Assembly (NCBI RefSeq): GCF_003987595.1
Contig: NZ_NGJZ01000001.1
Coordinates: 1,116,001 to 1,180,000 of the forward strand
Length of the DNA: 64,000 nucleotides
Direction of reading: 5' to 3'
Source of the DNA: Vagococcus entomophilus
GTDB lineage: Bacteria > Bacillota > Bacilli > Lactobacillales > Vagococcaceae
Numbering within the stretch: position 1 is the first letter of the stretch; each line of letters begins with the position of its first letter. This document shows positions 45,833 through 56,957 of this stretch, piece by piece. The notes beneath the pieces are model-generated. The model saw nothing but the letters and a program-made list of their open reading frames with translations. It was not told the DNA's origin and made no database searches. Made by a program: the position numbers and the translations under genes.

Positions 45833-47512
45833 TTATTTCGCTTTCTTTCGCTGACTTGTTTCCATAATAACTGGTAAAATTACCGGTCTTCTTTTGGTTT
45901 GTTCAAATAGATAACGGCTTAATTGTTCACGAATGTCTTGTTTTAATTTACTCCATTCGAAATCACTTTGTTTCAAGTTTTCCTCTATGATTTCTTCCAC
46001 AATCGTCGCACCTTCTGCCATCAAATCTTTGCTTGCTTTGACGTATACAAAACCTCTTGAAGTAATCTGTGGTTTGGAGATAATGCGTTTTTCTTTTCGA
46101 TTGATGGTCGCTACAGCTACAAAAATACCATCCTCTGATAAAATCTTACGATCCCGCAAGACAATATTGCCAATATCTCCGACGCCCAGTCCATCAATCA
46201 TCACATTTTCAGCTGGAATAGACCCCGCCATGTGCATGCGCCCTTTACTAAATTCTACGATGTCTCCACGCCCCGTAATAAAGATATCTTTATAAGGCAT
46301 GCCCAACTCATGTGCAAGATCAGCATGCGCTGCTAGTTGACGATATTCTCCCTGAATCGGAATAAAATATTTTGGTTTCATGAAGTTTATCATCAATTTT
46401 AAATCATTCTGACTCCCATGCCCAGATGCGAGTAAATTGTCTGTAACAGATTTTACCATTCCACCTGCTCTGTAAATCATATCTTCTGTTTTCGCAACGG
46501 TTGTCTCCATTGCAGTAGACGGAGAGGTCGTGATGTAAACTAAATCCCCTTCTTGAATATGAACTCCTTTATAACGGCTTGTTGCCATTCTTTGCAAGGT
46601 TTTTAAGGGTTCTCCCATCTTACCTGTTTCCAAAATAACCAGCTCTTCTGGCGCATAGTTTTTCATATCTTGTAAAGGAATGAGTAAGTCTTCACTTGGA
46701 AGTGTAATCTTCTCAAGCTTCATCGCCGTACGAATAATTTTTTCTAAATCTTGTCCCGTTAAAACAACTTTTCTCATTGCTTTAGCAGCAGCATCTAATA
46801 CTTGCTGAACTCGCTGGATATTACTTGCCACACTCGCTACAATGATTCGTCCTTCCCAAGAGCGAAATGTATCGAAGACTTCTTCAGCTATTTGTCGTTC
46901 TGCTGCAACTTGATTAACTTGTTCGGCATTTGCGGAATCGCTAAGCATCGCCAAAACGCCTTCTTTTCCAATTTCAGTCAAACGAGAATAGTCTGTTTGA
47001 TACATGGGAATCGCACTCTGATCAAACTTAAAGTCACCTGTGTACACAATATTCCCTTCAGGTGTTTTAATCGAAATCCCAATTGAGTCAGGAATAGTAT
47101 GAGTCGTTCGAAAGAAACTAACCGTTCCATGATTAAAATCGATTTCTGTAAACTCATCAACAACATGAAAATCTGCAAATTTTTTCGTTTTGGCATAATT
47201 TTCAACATTTAACTTTGCTAATTCTATTGTAAGTTCTGTCCCAAAAACTGGAACTTCAACTTTTTCTAAGAGATACGGTAACGCCCCGATTGCATCTGCA
47301 TGCCCATGTGTTAGAAAAATTCCTACAATACGCTCCGCATTTTCAAGCAAATAGCTAAAATCAGGAATCACTACATCGATACCAAGCAGTTCATTTTCAG
47401 GATATTTAACCCCACAATCAAAAATGAAAATCTCGTCATCTACTTCCGTAACATACATGTTCTTACCGTTTTCTCGTACTCCACCTAGTGGAATAATTTT
47501 GATGTCGCTCAA
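45833..47512 (-). CDS. rnjB: Ribonuclease J (J2 type)
   Basis: 559 residues from a TTG (47512) with GTGAGG eight bases before; a GTG three codons upstream sits on the SD. Metallo-beta-lactamase fold with beta-CASP domain and C-terminal RNase J domain (IISKPQITSRGFVYVKASKD). The metal motif is THGHADAIGALPYLL instead of HxHxDH, and later TGDFKFD, so the site is partly degenerate, as in the J2 paralogue of streptococci and enterococci. J2 pairs with J1 in mRNA decay. Last gene of the asd-dapA operon. Confidence 0.9.
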   Translation of the reverse strand: MSDIKIIPLGGVRENGKNMYVTEVDDEIFIFDCGVKYPENELLGIDVVIPDFSYLLENAERIVGIFLTHGHADAIGALPYLLEKVEVPVFGTELTIELAKLNVENYAKTKKFADFHVVDEFTEIDFNHGTVSFFRTTHTIPDSIGISIKTPEGNIVYTGDFKFDQSAIPMYQTDYSRLTEIGKEGVLAMLSDSANAEQVNQVAAERQIAEEVFDTFRSWEGRIIVASVASNIQRVQQVLDAAAKAMRKVVLTGQDLEKIIRTAMKLEKITLPSEDLLIPLQDMKNYAPEELVILETGKMGEPLKTLQRMATSRYKGVHIQEGDLVYITTSPSTAMETTVAKTEDMIYRAGGMVKSVTDNLLASGHGSQNDLKLMINFMKPKYFIPIQGEYRQLAAHADLAHELGMPYKDIFITGRGDIVEFSKGRMHMAGSIPAENVMIDGLGVGDIGNIVLRDRKILSEDGIFVAVATINRKEKRIISKPQITSRGFVYVKASKDLMAEGATIVEEIIEENLKQSDFEWSKLKQDIREQLSRYLFEQTKRRPVILPVIMETSQRKKAK

Positions 47513-47536
47513 TTTTTTCACCTCACTACGTAATTA

Positions 47537-48409
47537 TTACGTATTCATTATTTTTAATATTGCTTCTTCTTCTTCATTTGTGCAGGCAACAAGTGGCAAA
47601 CGAACACCGCCTACTTGAATCCCACTGTGATTTAGTACAGCTTTGACTGGTGCTGGAGAGGGAACTGAAAATAATGCATCCATTTTTGGCAATATTCTCC
47701 GCTGAATCTTAGCAGCCTCTGTAAGGTTGCCATTTTCGATGGATTGATACATTTCAAACATTTCGTCTCCTAGTACATGACTTGATACAGAGATCACCCC
47801 TGCACCGCCTAATAGCTTGGTATCAAAAGCAAATGCATCCTCCCCAGTATAAACTTTAAAACCTGGTGCACTCTTTTCAATCACTTCTGCTATTGCTTGA
47901 AGGCCTGCGCACTCTTTCGTTCCTATAATTGTAGGAAGTTTTGAGAGTGCAATCGTAGTCTCTGGTGCTAAGCTCGCAATCGTTCTTGATGGGACATTGT
48001 AAAGAAATAGTGGCAAATCGCTGGCTTCACTAATCGTTTTAAAATGTGCATAAAGCCCTGCTTGATTTGGTTTGTTATAATACGGAACAACACAAAGTCC
48101 AGCGTCTATTCCCTCAATCTTTGCAACTTCTTTTGCAAAATTTGCGGATTCTCTTGTATTATTTGACCCAATATTTGCTATTACAGGCACACGTCCCTTG
48201 ACAATAGTCACCACTTCTTTGAAAAAATGAAGTTTTTCTTCATGACTCAAAGTTGGCGATTCTCCGGTCGTCGCCCCAATCACTAATCCTTCTGTATGAT
48301 GAGCAAGTAAATACTCAACTAATTGACTCAAGCGTTGACAATCAATTTCCCCTTGGCTATCAAACGGGGTGACCATTGCGGTCAAAATAGAAGCTTCATC
48401 TAAGCTCAT
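47537..48409 (-). CDS. dapA: 4-hydroxy-tetrahydrodipicolinate synthase
   Basis: 290 residues. Condenses aspartate semialdehyde and pyruvate, the first committed step of lysine/diaminopimelate synthesis. GATTGESPTLSHEEK is the substrate loop, PYYNKPNQAGLYAHF carries the catalytic tyrosine, and TIIGTKECAG the Schiff-base lysine. Behind asd by 36 bases and 15-25 bases before RNase J. AAAGGAG before the ATG. Confidence 0.95.
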   Translation of the reverse strand: MSLDEASILTAMVTPFDSQGEIDCQRLSQLVEYLLAHHTEGLVIGATTGESPTLSHEEKLHFFKEVVTIVKGRVPVIANIGSNNTRESANFAKEVAKIEGIDAGLCVVPYYNKPNQAGLYAHFKTISEASDLPLFLYNVPSRTIASLAPETTIALSKLPTIIGTKECAGLQAIAEVIEKSAPGFKVYTGEDAFAFDTKLLGGAGVISVSSHVLGDEMFEMYQSIENGNLTEAAKIQRRILPKMDALFSVPSPAPVKAVLNHSGIQVGGVRLPLVACTNEEEEAILKIMNT

Positions 48410-48445
48410 AATATCATCTAACTCCTTTGTTTTTCTCTTCTATTT

Positions 48446-49504
48446 TTAGTTTACTTTTACTAAGCCCATTTTGTGCAAACTTTCTGCAATTTGCACGGAG
48501 TTCCATGCAGCACCTTTTAGTAAATTATCTGAAACGACCCACATATGGAAACCATTTGTGACATCTAAATCTTGACGAATTCTTCCGACAAAGGTTTCTT
48601 TCTTTCCAACACTGTTTAAGGCTTGAGGGTAAAGTTGTTCTTCTGGACTATCTTGTAAAACTAATCCAGGTGCGTCTTTTAACGTTGCTTTTATTTCATC
48701 TACCGTTAAATTGTCTTTGCCAAGCTCAACATAAACTGACTCTGAATGACCTGATAAAACAGGAATGCGAACACATGTTGCAGAAACGCTTAGGCTATCA
48801 TCATTCATAATTTTTTTGGTTTCGTTTACCATTTTCCATTCTTCATATGTGTAACCTTGATCACTAAATACGTCTATTTGTGGAAGTGCATTAAATGCTA
48901 ATGGATAATGTTTCTTGTCTCCACCACAAGGCAGGATTTCTGCTGTTAATTCCTCTTTTGGCAAGCCATCTAACATATCTTGCAATTGTTTTTTTAATTC
49001 TTGAATAGCCGAAGCCCCCGCCCCACTCACTGCTTGGTAAGTAGAAACTAGGACACGTTTCAAACCAAAGGCTTGTCGCAATGGTTCAAGTGCTACCATC
49101 ATCTGAATGGTCGAACAGTTTGGATTGGCAATAATCCCATTATGATTTTTTAATGCTGCTTCATTTACTTCTGGAACTACTAAAGGAACATCCTTATCCA
49201 TTCTAAATGCACTCGTATTATCTACTACTACTGCCCCACGTTTTACAGCTTCAGGCGCAAATTTCTTTGAAATCCCTCCACCTGCACTAAATAGCGCAAT
49301 ATCAATATTTTCAAAAGACTCTGGGACTAATTCTTCCACTATCTGTTCCTTGTTTTTAAAGAGAAGTTTTTTCCCAGCAGATCTCTTTGAAGCAAGTAGC
49401 TTTACACTTGCAATTGGTAAAGAACTTAGCTCTAACATTTGGATCATTTTTGTTCCTACTGCGCCAGTTGCTCCAACAACGGCTATTCGATATTCTTTTT
49501 TCAT
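48446..49504 (-). CDS. asd: Aspartate-semialdehyde dehydrogenase
   Basis: 352 residues. NADPH-dependent reduction of aspartyl phosphate. N-terminal [11 protein letters not shown] nucleotide motif, catalytic Cys in [24 protein letters not shown] and the substrate-binding [10 protein letters not shown]. Provides the substrate of DapA next in the operon, and also threonine/methionine precursors. AAAGGAG before the ATG. Confidence 0.95.
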   Translation of the reverse strand: MKKEYRIAVVGATGAVGTKMIQMLELSSLPIASVKLLASKRSAGKKLLFKNKEQIVEELVPESFENIDIALFSAGGGISKKFAPEAVKRGAVVVDNTSAFRMDKDVPLVVPEVNEAALKNHNGIIANPNCSTIQMMVALEPLRQAFGLKRVLVSTYQAVSGAGASAIQELKKQLQDMLDGLPKEELTAEILPCGGDKKHYPLAFNALPQIDVFSDQGYTYEEWKMVNETKKIMNDDSLSVSATCVRIPVLSGHSESVYVELGKDNLTVDEIKATLKDAPGLVLQDSPEEQLYPQALNSVGKKETFVGRIRQDLDVTNGFHMWVVSDNLLKGAAWNSVQIAESLHKMGLVKVN

Positions 49505-49714
49505 ACTTGAAACTCCTTTTATTGAACTTTTCCCCGAAGATACTACTTTTTATTTTACCATAAACCCTTAAAAATAGCTTGAAAAAATTCTTTTCCCCGA
49601 CTCTTTTCACAATACGTGCTATCACTTAAACCTCTACGCTTATTGGTGTTGATGCGCTTTAGAATGGTCTAACTCCTACCTGTCACATTCCCTATAAATT
49701 CTTAATACAAAAAA

Positions 49715-49751
49715 GTGTGCAACAAAAGGACAAACACCTTTTGTCGCACAC
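49715..49751 (-). terminator. Terminator of the AI-2E/LCP operon
   Basis: GTGTGC-A-ACAAAAGG / CCTTTTGT-C-GCACAC stem; on the minus strand followed by TTTTTTG. Confidence 0.85.
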
Positions 49752-49810
49752 ACAAAATCTAACCGATCCAGAAAAAGCAGACTTTTTAGCTCTTGCCTTG
49801 CTTTACTTTT

Positions 49811-50719
49811 TTATTCTGTTAAAAATTTCTTTAGCGCTTCACTATTTTTATTAAAGTCTACTTCCAGAACACTGCCCACATTTTCATAGTCTTTAAATTC
49901 CCAAGAAGCTTGAATGGGAATAGATAACGTTTTGACCTCTTTGGTATCCCCAAGTAAGAAATCTTTGGCACAGCTTACGAGCGTTGTTGTCGGCAAATTT
50001 GTTGAAACGTAGCCTAATAATTTCCCAATTGTTTTGGGCAAACGAGTGATACTTTCTAAGTTTGCAGACTGCGCCGCAATAGCAGATAAGACCTGTTGTT
50101 GGCGTCTGACACGTCCAAAATCACTTTCCTCATCATGCCGGAATCTAGCGTATTGTAACGTCGTATTTCCATCCATCTTTTGCAGACCTTTTTTGATGTC
50201 AACCCCATCAAGATTCATGTCTTTTTCTGCATTAATTTCTAACCCTGATGGGAACAACGTATTAATAATATCTTTAAAGTCATTAAAATTAACTACTACA
50301 TAATATTCGATTGGAACATTAAAATTAGCACTAATTGTTTTTCTAACTAACTCAACTCCCCCAAGCGAATAGGCTGCATTAATTTTTTCTTTACCATATC
50401 CTGGAATCTCAACGTAAGTATCTCGCATAATAGATATCAGCTTAGGCGTCTTACTTTTTTGGTCATAATGAGCGATCATAAGCGAATCAGATCTTCCTCG
50501 ATCTTCTCCTCTAGAGTCCGTCCCAATCAATAGTACATTGATATCGTTCTTATCTTCTGCTTTTTGACCTTTAAAGTTAGTTACTTTTTCTTCATTATTT
50601 TTTTTCCCTTTGACTTCTAGATAGGATTGCGCCATCGAAAAAGCGCCAAAACTCTCTACGACTAGGACGACAAATAAGATAAGCAATAGTGCCTTCTTCC
50701 ACAGACGCCTTTTTTTCAT
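49811..50719 (-). CDS. LytR-CpsA-Psr (LCP) family protein
   Basis: 302 residues. An N-terminal membrane anchor (residues about 9-30) and an extracellular LCP domain: [73 protein letters not shown]. The conserved Asp/Arg residues of the phosphotransferase are present. Attaches wall teichoic acids or polysaccharides to peptidoglycan. Overlaps the upstream transporter gene by ATGA. Confidence 0.93.
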   Translation of the reverse strand: [302 protein letters not shown]

Positions 50720-51759
50720 TCTTGTTCCTCCTTTATAGTTGGGTCCAAAATTTCTTTATTTTCTGTAGGATCAACATGTGCGCCAAGAATATTCAAGATA
50801 AACAACACAATTGGAATCCCCACAATCAAGCCCCAAGCTCCAAGCAGCTGTTCGCTAACAATCAACGTGACGAACGTATAAAACACAGGTAAATTTGCTC
50901 GTTTTGACATCAATTTTGGCTGTAAAATGTAAGATTCAAAGAAATGAATGCACGCAATTAAAATAAGAACGGCAACGACCATTTTGATTCCACCGATACT
51001 AAACCCAATCAAACTGATTGGCACAAGCGATACTAGAACACCCGCAACTGGGATCAGGCCTAAAATAAATATAATTGACGTCAATACAATTAGATTAGGA
51101 AATCCAAGAATTGATAACACGATTGTCATTAAAAATGTATTGATGGTACAAATAATTAACTGCGTTTCCATGACCCGTCCCAATATCAAAACAAATTTCT
51201 TAAAGAAAAAATGGATGTCTGAAAAAATGACACCATATCGACTAGCGACGATTTCGTCGCCAAATTTTTTGGTTTCATTTCTTGTAAAGGAATAGATGAA
51301 GCTCAGGAAAATCGCCAAGCCTCCCGTCATTATCGAAGATCCAATATTAGTCAGATAATTTAAGCTTAATGAAATTCCTTTTTGAATATGAGTTGTAAAA
51401 TCACTAGTGCGAATAAATTCGTCTAAATATCGATTGATATCTGGACTAAACTTTAGATTTGGAACAGTCTTATATAAATAATTCGCTAATTCTTTTACTT
51501 GATCAAAAAATAATGGCAAAAAGTTAGAGCCTACTAAATAAAGTAAAAATAATGCAATGACATATAGAAAAAAAGTAATAAGCTTTTCGGGCAAATGAGT
51601 CTTTTGATGTACCCAACTTCCTAATGTAATTGCTAAATAAGAAAAAATACTTGTTAACAAAAACAACGATAAGTATTCTTTAAAACAAAAAAGAAAAAGC
51701 AAAATACAGCCAAATACAATAAATCTTCGAACATTTATTTTTTTTAACGCGTTATCCAC
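50716..51759 (-). CDS. AI-2E family transporter (PerM-like)
   Basis: 347 residues from a GTG at 51759 eight bases after AAAGGAGG; a TTG one codon earlier is possible. About eight membrane segments in the UPF0118/AI-2E layout, with the characteristic helix pair SSIMTGGLAIFLSFIYSF, GFPNLIVLTSIIFILGLIPVAG and FFESYILQPKLMSKR. Members export autoinducer-2 or act in ion homeostasis; the specific role is not deducible. Operon with the LCP gene. Confidence 0.88.
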   Translation of the reverse strand: MDNALKKINVRRFIVFGCILLFLFCFKEYLSLFLLTSIFSYLAITLGSWVHQKTHLPEKLITFFLYVIALFLLYLVGSNFLPLFFDQVKELANYLYKTVPNLKFSPDINRYLDEFIRTSDFTTHIQKGISLSLNYLTNIGSSIMTGGLAIFLSFIYSFTRNETKKFGDEIVASRYGVIFSDIHFFFKKFVLILGRVMETQLIICTINTFLMTIVLSILGFPNLIVLTSIIFILGLIPVAGVLVSLVPISLIGFSIGGIKMVVAVLILIACIHFFESYILQPKLMSKRANLPVFYTFVTLIVSEQLLGAWGLIVGIPIVLFILNILGAHVDPTENKEILDPTIKEEQE

Positions 51760-51881
51760 CAACTACGCCTCCTTTTATCATTTCACTATTCAATATATAA
51801 GATAAAATCAGTTTTTTTTTAGATTTAAATAAGAATTAATAAAATTTTAAACTCTGAAGATTTGTTATTTTAAATAAAAAA

Positions 51882-51907
51882 GAGTGCCCACAAAGCTGGG
51901 ATCACTC
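51882..51907 (-). terminator. Terminator of the permease gene
   Basis: GAGTG.CCCA/TGGG.CACTC stem; on the minus strand followed by TTTTTTATTT. Confidence 0.7.
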
Positions 51908-51931
51908 CTCTAATTTAATAGGAAAAAGCCT

Positions 51932-53356
51932 TTATTTATTTTTCCTACGGGCCACTACTGGAAGAATCAAGCCCAATAAAATAAGAATGATGGGAACAAA
52001 AATATTCAAACCAAACTGAAACCACCAAGAGCTAGGATTTTCTTGATAGTTTAATTTAGGAATCATACCCAAAATACAGGCAAACGCAGTAAATACAAAA
52101 CACCAAAGGCCAATCACAAACCCCAAAACTGGATTTTTCACGAATTTGTATTCAGAATTAAACTCTTTGATTTTTTTATTTAGCAGCATATACGCTAAAA
52201 ATACCCATAGATATCTTAAAGGCATGACGACTGAATTTAGATTCAGCAGCCATTGAAAAAGTTCATTCATATTTCCAATTCCTAGGGAAGGAAACAGAAT
52301 TAAAAAACTAACCAACCCACCAGTTAATAAATAACCATTTATTGGTGCCCCTTTTTTATTAACTTTTAAAAGTTTTTCTGGAATATAATGACAATCTGCA
52401 TCTCCCAATAATATTTTCAACGGAGCATCAATGGAAAATGCTAGTGCTGAAATTTGAGCTAATGTATTGGCTATTGCATATAAAATCATAAATAAATTAC
52501 CGACATGGTAGTAAGCTCCCAGTCGCATAAAGGCTTCATACGCTCCGTTGACCATTAAATCAGCAGGTATATGTTTCGCATCAAAAATAATTCCCATAGC
52601 AATTGATCCTAGTAAGGCACAAAGCGCAACCATCCCCGCTAAAAAAAGCATGCCTTTAGGAAATTCTTTAGCTGGATTCTTGGTATTATTCACATAAGGT
52701 GAAATCTTTTCTGCTCCACCAACGGCAAAGACAAGCATTGAGATTGTTGTAAAATAGGCAAAATTAAATTTGGGAATGTACGTTTTGATGGAACTCATAT
52801 CAGCCGTTGCTGTATGAACATGAGCCAAAGCAGGCGCAGTTACTGCAAGTAAAATAAATAAGATTGACATGATAAACATTGCAATCCCTGCAATACTTCC
52901 AATTCGTTTTAATGTTGTTAGTCCTAAAGAGGCCAACCATAGAAAAAATAAAAAGATAACGAAACAAATCAGAGATACCCATAGTGAGGAGACTGTGTTG
53001 ACAAATTGCCCGTTTCCTTTGAATAGCCAGCTTAGTGCAACTAAAATTCCTTGAGGTTTTTGTGCAAGGTAAGGAATGTGCACGACCCAATAAGTCCAAG
53101 CAGCATAATAAGCTAGTCGACTTGTTGTCGTCTCTTTAATCCAAGAAGAAACACCTCCGTTTGAGTCTTTAAAGGTCGAGCCTAATTGGCCAACACTAAG
53201 GGCATATGGAACAAAATATAAAAGCATAATCAAAATCCAGGAGACCACAACAGTCAACCCTTGATTGGCATAATTATTTACAACATTGCCCAGTCCCCAA
53301 ACGGACACAAAAGCAATTAACGCAATATTGTACCAGCGTAAATTCTTTTCATTCAT
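51932..53356 (-). CDS. APC-family amino-acid permease (YjeM-like)
   Basis: 474 residues, twelve or more membrane segments. Features of the glutamate/GABA antiporter group: VWGLGNVVNNYANQGL in TM1, FAVGGAEKISPYVNNTKNPAKEFPKG in the middle (motif after TM6) and GAPINGYLLTGG. Imports or exchanges amino acids; the substrate cannot be deduced. Divergent from the PTS-glucosidase operon with a 280-base shared intergenic region. RBS GGAGAG before the ATG. Confidence 0.85.
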   Translation of the reverse strand: MNEKNLRWYNIALIAFVSVWGLGNVVNNYANQGLTVVVSWILIMLLYFVPYALSVGQLGSTFKDSNGGVSSWIKETTTSRLAYYAAWTYWVVHIPYLAQKPQGILVALSWLFKGNGQFVNTVSSLWVSLICFVIFLFFLWLASLGLTTLKRIGSIAGIAMFIMSILFILLAVTAPALAHVHTATADMSSIKTYIPKFNFAYFTTISMLVFAVGGAEKISPYVNNTKNPAKEFPKGMLFLAGMVALCALLGSIAMGIIFDAKHIPADLMVNGAYEAFMRLGAYYHVGNLFMILYAIANTLAQISALAFSIDAPLKILLGDADCHYIPEKLLKVNKKGAPINGYLLTGGLVSFLILFPSLGIGNMNELFQWLLNLNSVVMPLRYLWVFLAYMLLNKKIKEFNSEYKFVKNPVLGFVIGLWCFVFTAFACILGMIPKLNYQENPSSWWFQFGLNIFVPIILILLGLILPVVARRKNK

Positions 53357-53502
53357 CTTTTCTCTCCTTAATTTTTTTCAAAAGATATTCTTCCCTTTAG
53401 TATACAAAAAAAACATCATCTTCTGTTTAGGAAACGATGATATTTTAATATATTTTTTTTCATACTTTTATTCTTTCCTTACATTGGTACACCTTGTTCC
53501 CT

Positions 53503-53582
53503 AAAAGGTACAAATACCTTCTCTGTTCCACTTGTTCCTTTATTTTGAAAACGCTTGCATATTTTTGTATACGATTTATGCT
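53503..53582 (+). promoter_or_regulatory. Promoter of the EIIC-bglA operon with cre and palindrome
   Basis: TTGAAAACGCTTGCA (53545-53559) fits the cre consensus at all fixed positions. A promoter TTGCAT (53555-53560), 16 bases, TATGCT (53577-53582) overlaps it. AAGGTA-CAAA-TACCTT (53503-53518) is a possible operator, and CTTGTTCC occurs twice (53489-53497 and 53531-53538 regions). Catabolite repression by CcpA is predicted. Confidence 0.7.
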
Positions 53583-53637
53583 TGAAGCAGGAGAAATCCT
53601 CCAATCCATTCACTCTCAAATAGAAAGGAAAAAAATT

Positions 53638-54978
53638 ATGGATCGTTTAGAAAAGTTTTTAAACAAGTTTTTGGGCCCTCTCGCTAATTTTATGAATAAT
53701 AGTCTATTTTTTAGCTCTTTGTCTGAAGCGTTTATGCGAATAACTCCTATTACACTTGGAGGAGCTGTTGTGTTGCTAATTGGAAATTTTCCTATTCCCT
53801 CTTGGATTCAATTTCTAGATAAAATTGGCTGGGCACAACACTTTAACGCGGCTCAAAATGCCACGATGAATGCAATTGCCTTGTTTATCGTCTTTAACTT
53901 TGCCTATGTTTATGCAAAAAAAGCAAAGTATGAGGGCTTATCAGCAGGTTTACTTGCGGTTGCATGCTTTTTGATTTTAATGCCTCAAAATTACCTCATT
54001 CCACAGGTGACTTCTCAGTCACAACACTTTCCCGTTGAGACAACACTAACAGGTGTGAAACAACTGACCTCTTTTGCAACAGAATATACTGGGGCAACGG
54101 GCATTATTGTCGCCATCTTTGTCGGTTGGTTTTGTGCTTTGCAGTATGTTTATTTCAACAAAAAAAATCTGGTCATTAAATTGCCTCAAAGTGTCCCACC
54201 AAATGTCTCCGAGTCCCTGCGTCCTTCGATTTTATCTGGGATTATTCTTTTGGTCTTCTTAGCAATCCGCATGCTTTTTGCTTTTGCTCCGTTCTTGAGC
54301 TCATTTGGAAATGTCTTTACATTTATCAATACACTAATTCAAACACCACTACAACATTTTGTATCCTCACCGATTAGTTTAATTATTATCTATGTACTTG
54401 CAAATATTCTTTGGTTTTTCGGAATTCACCCAAATATGATTTATGGGATAATCAGTCCAATTTTACTATCCACCAATATTGAAAATCAAAATGCCTTTAA
54501 AGCTGGTCATCCTCTTCCATATCTCACAATGGCGGTGATTGCTTTTTCAGTCGGAAATGCATTTGGTGGTCAAGGAACAACAATCGGTCTTATTATTGCA
54601 ATGATTCGCGCAAAATCAACTCGCTATAAGGAACTTTTCAAACTTGCCGTTATTCCAAGTCTGTTTAATATCAATGAACCACTTGTCTTTGGAATGCCCA
54701 TCATGATGAATCCTATCTTTTTCATTCCCATGCTCTTGACCCCAATAGCGATAGGTGGTGGTACATTGGCTCTATTAAAAATTTTAAGCTTCACTGAATT
54801 CAATCCTATGTTAAGTCTACCTTGGACAACCCCTGGGTTAATCGTCACATTGCTCCAAGGTGGGGTCAAATTTTTCATCATAGGTCTGTTCATTCTTGTT
54901 GTTAGTACCATCATTTGGACACCATTTTTTAGAATTGCTGATAACGCAGCACTTTTAGAAGAAAAAAATAGGGAGTAG
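53638..54978 (+). CDS. PTS EIIC permease, cellobiose/beta-glucoside (Lac) family
   Basis: 446 residues from the ATG at 53638 behind AAAGGA; the frame opens 48 codons earlier but that stretch contains the promoter. About ten membrane segments with family motifs LSEAFMRITPITLGGAVV, FFGIHPNMIYGIISPI, GQGTTIGLIIAM and NINEPLVFGMPIMMNPIF. The last motif, with Glu, contacts sugar. EIIA and EIIB must come from elsewhere. Operon with the GH1 gene, gap of six bases. Confidence 0.92.
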   Translation: MDRLEKFLNKFLGPLANFMNNSLFFSSLSEAFMRITPITLGGAVVLLIGNFPIPSWIQFLDKIGWAQHFNAAQNATMNAIALFIVFNFAYVYAKKAKYEGLSAGLLAVACFLILMPQNYLIPQVTSQSQHFPVETTLTGVKQLTSFATEYTGATGIIVAIFVGWFCALQYVYFNKKNLVIKLPQSVPPNVSESLRPSILSGIILLVFLAIRMLFAFAPFLSSFGNVFTFINTLIQTPLQHFVSSPISLIIIYVLANILWFFGIHPNMIYGIISPILLSTNIENQNAFKAGHPLPYLTMAVIAFSVGNAFGGQGTTIGLIIAMIRAKSTRYKELFKLAVIPSLFNINEPLVFGMPIMMNPIFFIPMLLTPIAIGGGTLALLKILSFTEFNPMLSLPWTTPGLIVTLLQGGVKFFIIGLFILVVSTIIWTPFFRIADNAALLEEKNRE

Positions 54979-56442
<1,464 letters not shown>

Positions 56443-56486
56443 ATATTCGTTCTAACTACTCACTTTCTTATTCTCTATAAAAAAAG

Positions 56487-56525
56487 AACCTAAGCCATCA
56501 CTTAAAAATTATGGCTTAGGTTTTT
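56487..56525 (+). terminator. Terminator of the EIIC-GH1 operon
   Basis: AACCTAAGCCAT/ATGGCTTAGGTT 12-base stem then TTTTT. Same family as the inverted repeats at 45788 and 18951. Confidence 0.85.
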
Positions 56526-56919
56526 AGTATCCAAGTAAACGGTTGGAAATTGACACAACTCCTCTGGGAAAAGGCTATAATCATCAAAAATTGAAAGAAC
56601 AGTTTCCGTAAAATTATTCTTAGTTATCTGCGTGAAGCACTTATGCCCCAACCTCTGCTTTTACTTTTATTTTTCCATTAGACTACTAACAGACTCTACT
56701 CTTTTCGCAATGATCACTTCTTTTTTTACTTATTTCATTAATTTATTGGCTTTCCTAATTAAAGTCGATGCCTTTCTTGTCTGCTACTATTTTCTCTTAA
56801 TTTTCTTGCTCAGAAAAAGTTTGACTAGCAACTGTTACTTGACATACCACTAAAACAGCAAAGAGTCACGCCCTAAAACGGTCATTTTAATCCGGAGCAT
56901 TTTCTTTATAAATAATTGT
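56526..56919. other. Intergenic region without recognisable gene
   Basis: About 390 AT-rich bases between the glucosidase and the adhesin. A 73-codon frame at 56632-56853 (+) is hydrophobic and has no ribosome binding site; not called. Confidence 0.4.
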
Positions 56920-56957
56920 AACTGAATGATGCTCAAATCTGAGCAAATCACTCAGTT
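56920..56957 (-). terminator. Possible terminator overlapping the adhesin stop codon
   Basis: AACTGA..TGCTCA / TGAGC..TCAGTT inverted repeat across the TGA at 56952. No clear T-run downstream on the minus strand, so activity is doubtful. Confidence 0.4.

Noticed and set aside
49505-49710. Possible lysine riboswitch before asd-dapA
   Set aside because: AGAGGTTTAAGTGATAG and GTCGGGGAAAAG faintly recall L-box pieces, but there is no complete set of L-box helices, no terminator and too little sequence between the neighbouring hairpin and asd.
56632-56853. 73-codon hydrophobic frame after the glucosidase
   Set aside because: No SD, no promoter and amino-acid composition typical of T-rich noncoding DNA.
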